Source: Adiantum capillus-veneris
Lineage: Eukaryota; Streptophyta; Polypodiopsida; Polypodiales; Pteridaceae
Reading direction: 5' to 3'
Assembly (NCBI GenBank): GCA_014529385.2
Contig: CM043959.1
Span: forward strand, 87,852,529-87,916,528
DNA: 64,000 nt
Shown here: piece after piece, positions 26,701 through 32,296 of the stretch
How the letters are laid out: each line of letters opens with the position of its first letter
How positions within the stretch are numbered: the stretch's first letter is position 1
Notes under the pieces: generated by a model
What the model was told of the DNA's origin: nothing
Database searches by the model: none
The model's input: the letters and a program-made list of their open reading frames with translations, nothing else
Position numbers and translations under genes: made by a program

Positions 26701-29700
26701 TCCAGTGTGACGCGTGTGGCAGTAGCATCGGAGCAGTGCTAATGCAAGACGGACGGGTAGTAGCTTATGAAAGCCGAATTTTGCAAGGGCCAGAGAGGAC
26801 TATGCAAGTCTATGAGAAAGAGCCCTTGGCCGTGATTCATGCGCTTTCTAGTTGGAAGCACTACCTTTCAGGTGTTGATTTTGTTGTCCAAACATACCAT
26901 CAGACTTTGCGATACTTCTTGACACAGTCAAAGCTATCCGAAAAGCATATGCGATGGACAAACATTCTTTCTATGTTCCACTTCCAGATTATGCATGTGG
27001 AAGGTAAGAAGAATGTTGTGGTTGATGCGTTATCAAGGAAGCCACAAATTTCAGCTGTGTCAATTCCTTATCATCATGAATTGGATGACATGAAGGAACA
27101 ATAGGCTACTGATGAAGATTTTGCAAGGATCTTTGAACAGTTGCAAGAGGGGCAACATCATGTGCACTACTTCCTTAGAGATGATTTCATGATGATGCAT
27201 GGCAGACTTTGTGTCACTAGGCCATTGCGACATAAGGTCATGGAAGAGAGTCATGTCCCACCGCATGCAGGGCATCGTTGTATTGATGTGACAGTTAAAG
27301 CGGTAGAGACATTCTTCTATTGGCCTACCTTGAGGAGAGATGTGGATGCCTTTGTGCGAGCATGCATGATTTGCCAAAAGGTCAAGTTTGACAGGCAAAA
27401 AGCACCAGGGTTGTTATAACCATTACCGATTCCGGATAAGCCATGGGAAAGCATTGCTATGGACTTTATCTTTGATCTTCCACGAACGCCAACAGGGAAT
27501 GATGGTATATGGACCATTATTTGCAGGTTCAGCAAGCAGACCCATTTTATCCCTGTTAGGAAGAAGATAAAATCTGATAAGATGGCATGCTTGTTCATGT
27601 ACAATGTGTTTAAGTACCATGGTATGCCACAATCGATTGTCAGTGATTGTGATCCTCGCATGACAAGTTTGTTCTGGAGAGAATTGTTTGAGAACATGGA
27701 CACTACGTTCAAGTTCTTGTCTTCGTTTTATCCACAAACTGATGGGCAGTCAGAAGAGTTGATTCTACTATCTTAGATCTGCTGAAATGCTATGTGTCAG
27801 ATAATAAGGGCAAGTGGGAATAGTATTTGCCTATGCTTGAGTATGCGTACAACAATACGGTGCATTTGTCCACAAGCAAGGCACCTTTTGAGATTGTTGA
27901 AGGCGGCACAAAGGTTCCTCCCATTTTACATACAAAGGACAAGATCTTTGAGGTAGATCGATATGTTGAGAACATGGATGAAATGTATAAGAAAATTAAA
28001 GTTGCCTTGGAGAAGACTCAGGCAAAGCACAAAAAGCAGGGTTACCAGGAACGGGAAACCGGAACGGGAACGGGGAATGGGAACGCGGAACAAAATGCCA
28101 TTTCCTGTTACGAGTACTCACGTTTGAAACACGGAACGGGGATTCGGAACGGGAACTTGGAATGGGAATGGGGAACGGAGACCTGAAAACGGCCATTCCC
28201 TGTTACTACGACAAAAAGGCTGTTGATCGTCAGCGTCGTGAATTGTTGTTATCACCTAGTGATTGGGTTCTGTTAAGGTTCGAGAAGGCAAGGTTAAGAA
28301 AATGAAGGGCAAGGAACGGCTCCGAGTCCATACAACATTTGATGGGACATGCTAAGCAAGGATTTACTATAAGTTGGCTTTCCCCACTGATCAAGTTTCG
28401 ACACCAAGGACTGGATATAGTTCGACAAATAGTAAGAGAAGAAGAAGGAAGTTTCAAGAAGGATGCATGACCCTCGTTGATCGAGGATTAGAGATTAAAC
28501 TACCTTAAGGAGGGGAAGTGTTTTAATTGCGGAGAACAAGGACACATCGTTGCAAGGTGCCCCAGAAAGGCACAGCGAGGACAATCAGAAGACAAGCCAG
28601 AGAGTTCTAGAGCAGCTCTAATTGAAGAACGTGGCAGAAAAGAAAAGATGAAAGTAAGACTGGTACCGGATTGTACGGGGACTGACGCGAATCAGATGGA
28701 CGAAAGCAGAGAAATTTGCCACGCATGGGGCAAAGCACGAGATCAAGAAGCCCTCATCTTCTTTCACGGAGGAGACAAGGCCAACTTCATTTCACCTGAA
28801 TTGGCGGCACGACTTGGAATTACGCCCGACTAAATGGGACCACAGGTGAAGGCAGTTCTAGCGGCACCCGAACAAGATGTTGCCATTACACCTTTCATTG
28901 ACAAACTTCGTTTGCATTGTCAGGGGTATTTAGGGCACGAGGACTTTCACATCATACCTTTCGAAGGGTGTGACGTCCTCCTAAGAATCCCTTGGTACCA
29001 CAAGAACTACGCTGTGGTTGATTATTGAGCTAAGAAAGCTACTTTGACGAATGAGAAGGGCAAGAAAATTCTGCTTGATGTAAAATTGAAGGGCGAGTCC
29101 GTCTTTGTTGTATCGGCTTCGGCCATTTCCAAGTTAATGAAATCCAGTCTTTTCGGCTACTCGATCTACTTGAAAGAATTGAATGATGAACAACGAACCA
29201 ATATGTCTGAACTGGATAAGGTATGTCAAGGATTTTTGCGCACACAGGCTGATTGCTTCTTTGAAGGCCTATTAGGCAAGCTACCTCCATCTTGTCCTGA
29301 GGACCATACGATTGATTTGATTCTTGGAAGTACACTACCGAACCAGCCACCTTATTGAGTTAGCCGAGCCTAGAATGAAGAAATAATGAACCAAGTAAAA
29401 GAACTCCTAGAAAAGGGTCTCAATCAATTTAGCATGTCACCTTTTTGTTCTCTGGTTTTGCTAGTACTAAAGAAAGACGGATCTTGGAGAATGTGCATTG
29501 ATTATAGAATTCTCAATAAAATCACCATCAAGAACCGATTCCCTATCCGAAGGATCGATGATATTCTCGACAGACTTTAGGGATCCTCTTGTTTTAGCAC
29601 AATTGATCTAAAGAGTGGTTATCATCACATCCGAATTGCTTCGAGGGATGTCTACAAGACAACTTTTTCGACAACTTTGGTTTATACGAATATTTGGTGA

Positions 29701-32236
29701 TGCCTTTCGGATTCACGAATGCTCCAACAACATTTAATCAAATGATGGATAGGATTTTCCAAGAGTATCGATCTTTTGTGGGTACTTTCTTTGACAACAT
29801 TATAGTTTTCTCTGAGAATGAAGCAGAGCACATACATCATCTGCTACAAGTCTTTCAGGCATTGCGAAAGCATAGATTGGTTATCAATGCCAAAAAGAGT
29901 GAGTTTTTCTTGTCTGAGATACATTTCTTGGGGAACATCGTCTTAGCAAAAGTGCAGATGGACCCTACCAAAATTGAGACTATCCGCGATTGGCCTAGCG
30001 TAAAGAATGTTCACAAAGTTCGAAGCTTTTTGGGCTTGTGCTCTTACTATCGACGGTTCATTCGGAAGTTTGCAGAGATAGCTTCACCTTTGCACGTGGG
30101 GACCGATAGAGGCGACTGCTTTTCAAACGTTGAAAGAGAAATTGACTACGGGACCAGTGTTAGCTTTGCCAGACTTGCAAAGGCCATCCGAAGTTTATTG
30201 TGATGCTTGTGGTCGTAGTCTGGGAGGAGTTTCGATGCAAGAAGGCCATGTCATCGCTTACGAGAGTAGGATGTTCTCACAGCCAGAGTTGGTAGCACAA
30301 ATTTATGAGAAAGAGCTATTGGCAGTGATCCATGCTTTTACACAGTGGAAACACTATTTACTCGGAGCTGATTTCATTGTCTTTACAGACCATCAGAGTT
30401 TATACTACTTTTTGTCATAGAAGCAGCTTTCGGAAAAGCAGATGTAATGGGATAACATCCTGTCACAGTTTGTCTTCCAGATTGTCCATGCTCAGGGACA
30501 AAAGAACTTAGTGGTATATACGTTGTCTCGGAAGCCCCTTGGTTCTGGCTATTTCTGCGATTCATTACTGAAGCTTCAAGGATATGATTGACCTGTATGC
30601 CAGAGATCGTAACTTTACCGACATTTTCACCCGAATACAAAATGGGGAGACAGTTTCAGGCTATTCCATACAGGACGGCTATTTGATACGGAAAATGATG
30701 TTGTGTGTTACCCAGCCTTTGAGCGAAAAGGTCTTGATAGAGTGCCATTGTCCACCTTTTACCGGCCACCGTAGCATAGATACCACCTTGAAGAGTGTAG
30801 AGCGTTATTTCTATTGGTCGAGGCTCAAAAAGGATGTAGATGACTTTGTTTGCAGTTGTTTAGTTTGCCAAAAGGTCAAGTTTGACAAGCATAAGACATA
30901 AGGACTTCTACAGTCTTTACCCATCTCCACCCGCCCCTGGGAAAGCATTGCTATGGATTTCATCTTTTACCTCCCCAAGGCACGATGGCATTTGGACAGT
31001 CATTGACAGATTTAGCAAGCAAGCTCACTTTATTCCAGTAAAGAAGACGGTCAAGCCTGATCATTTAGCAAGACTGTTCATTGCTCAGATTTTTCGGTTA
31101 CATGGCATGTCTGAGACGATAGTGTCGGACAGAGATCCCCAATTCATGAGTTTGTTTTGGAGGGCAAGTTGGGAGAACGTTGGCACGGGGTTGCAGTTAT
31201 TATCATCATTCCACCCGCAGATAGATGGGCAAATTGAGATAGCCAAATCAGTCGTTTTGGATTTATTGAAGTCTTACATCTCCGATCAAAAGACTCGATG
31301 GGAAAAATATTTTCCTTTGGTGGAATTTGCCTACAATAATACGGTTCACTCTTCGACTGGGAAGGTGCCATTTGAAGTAATCGAAGGTGCTAGGAAGATC
31401 CTTCCATTTTCGAAGCACCAAGGACAAGATTTTTGAAGCCGATCAGCACACGAGGGATTTGGACTCTGCTTTTGCCAAGGTTCACGAGGCTCTAGAGAAG
31501 TCTCAAGCACGGCACAAGAAGGCAGCAGATAGACATAGACGCGACTTGAAGTTGTCACAGATTACCTCGATAGAATAAAATCACTAATTCCCGTTTGGAT
31601 TTTAGGGATACCGTTGTGCTGACGGTTTTATGCTGTATGACTTTACGAATAAGGAATGTGAAAATGGGAATTCACGAACTTGAATCTGATTGATGTGTAC
31701 TCTCTCATGTGATTTTGTTTGAGTGCAAGATCGAAAGACGAAGTGACTGCAACATTTTGGTCTTGAGAATCTTTAGACACGATCGCAATAAGAATTAGCT
31801 AATCCAACATCAATGAGGTTCGATGTGGATTTAGATGTGATTGCTAAATACGTTGCCAGGAATCATGGTCTCAGATATGGAATCAATTTTTATGTGATTG
31901 ATATGATGTGAATGTGCACTAACTGAGTCGTCTTTGTGCAATTGCTAGATTTGTGTTTGTCGAGTGGGTCGGTACTTAGAGTCAGTGTCTACTGAACTGG
32001 TTTATGGCCTTTGTCTGTTTTGATGATGTGGCATGCCCATAAGTTGCTGTCTGTTTTGATGATGTGGCATGCCCATAAGTTGTTCCAACTTATAGGGTAC
32101 CTCCCGACAGGACCCTAGGGACTTTAGAGCACTTAAAAAGACAGAAGGATGCCTGTACGGAAACCCGCAAATCATGCTGGAATGCTGACGTGGCTGGCCG
32201 TACGGATTTCCACAAAACGCGCTGGCTGTGCTGACG

Positions 32237-32296
<60 letters not shown>

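Larger units (their letters stand above)
27105..28500 (+). pseudogene. Integrase of Ty3/gypsy element I
   Basis: Zinc-binding HHCC region at 27255-27395 ([30 protein letters not shown]). Catalytic core from [11 protein letters not shown] through [14 protein letters not shown] to PQTDGQSEE shows all three D, D, E positions. Frames change at 27417 and 27775. The C-terminus is interrupted by a 174-bp hAT-like insertion (28037-28210) and continues [20 protein letters not shown]. Confidence 0.85.
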
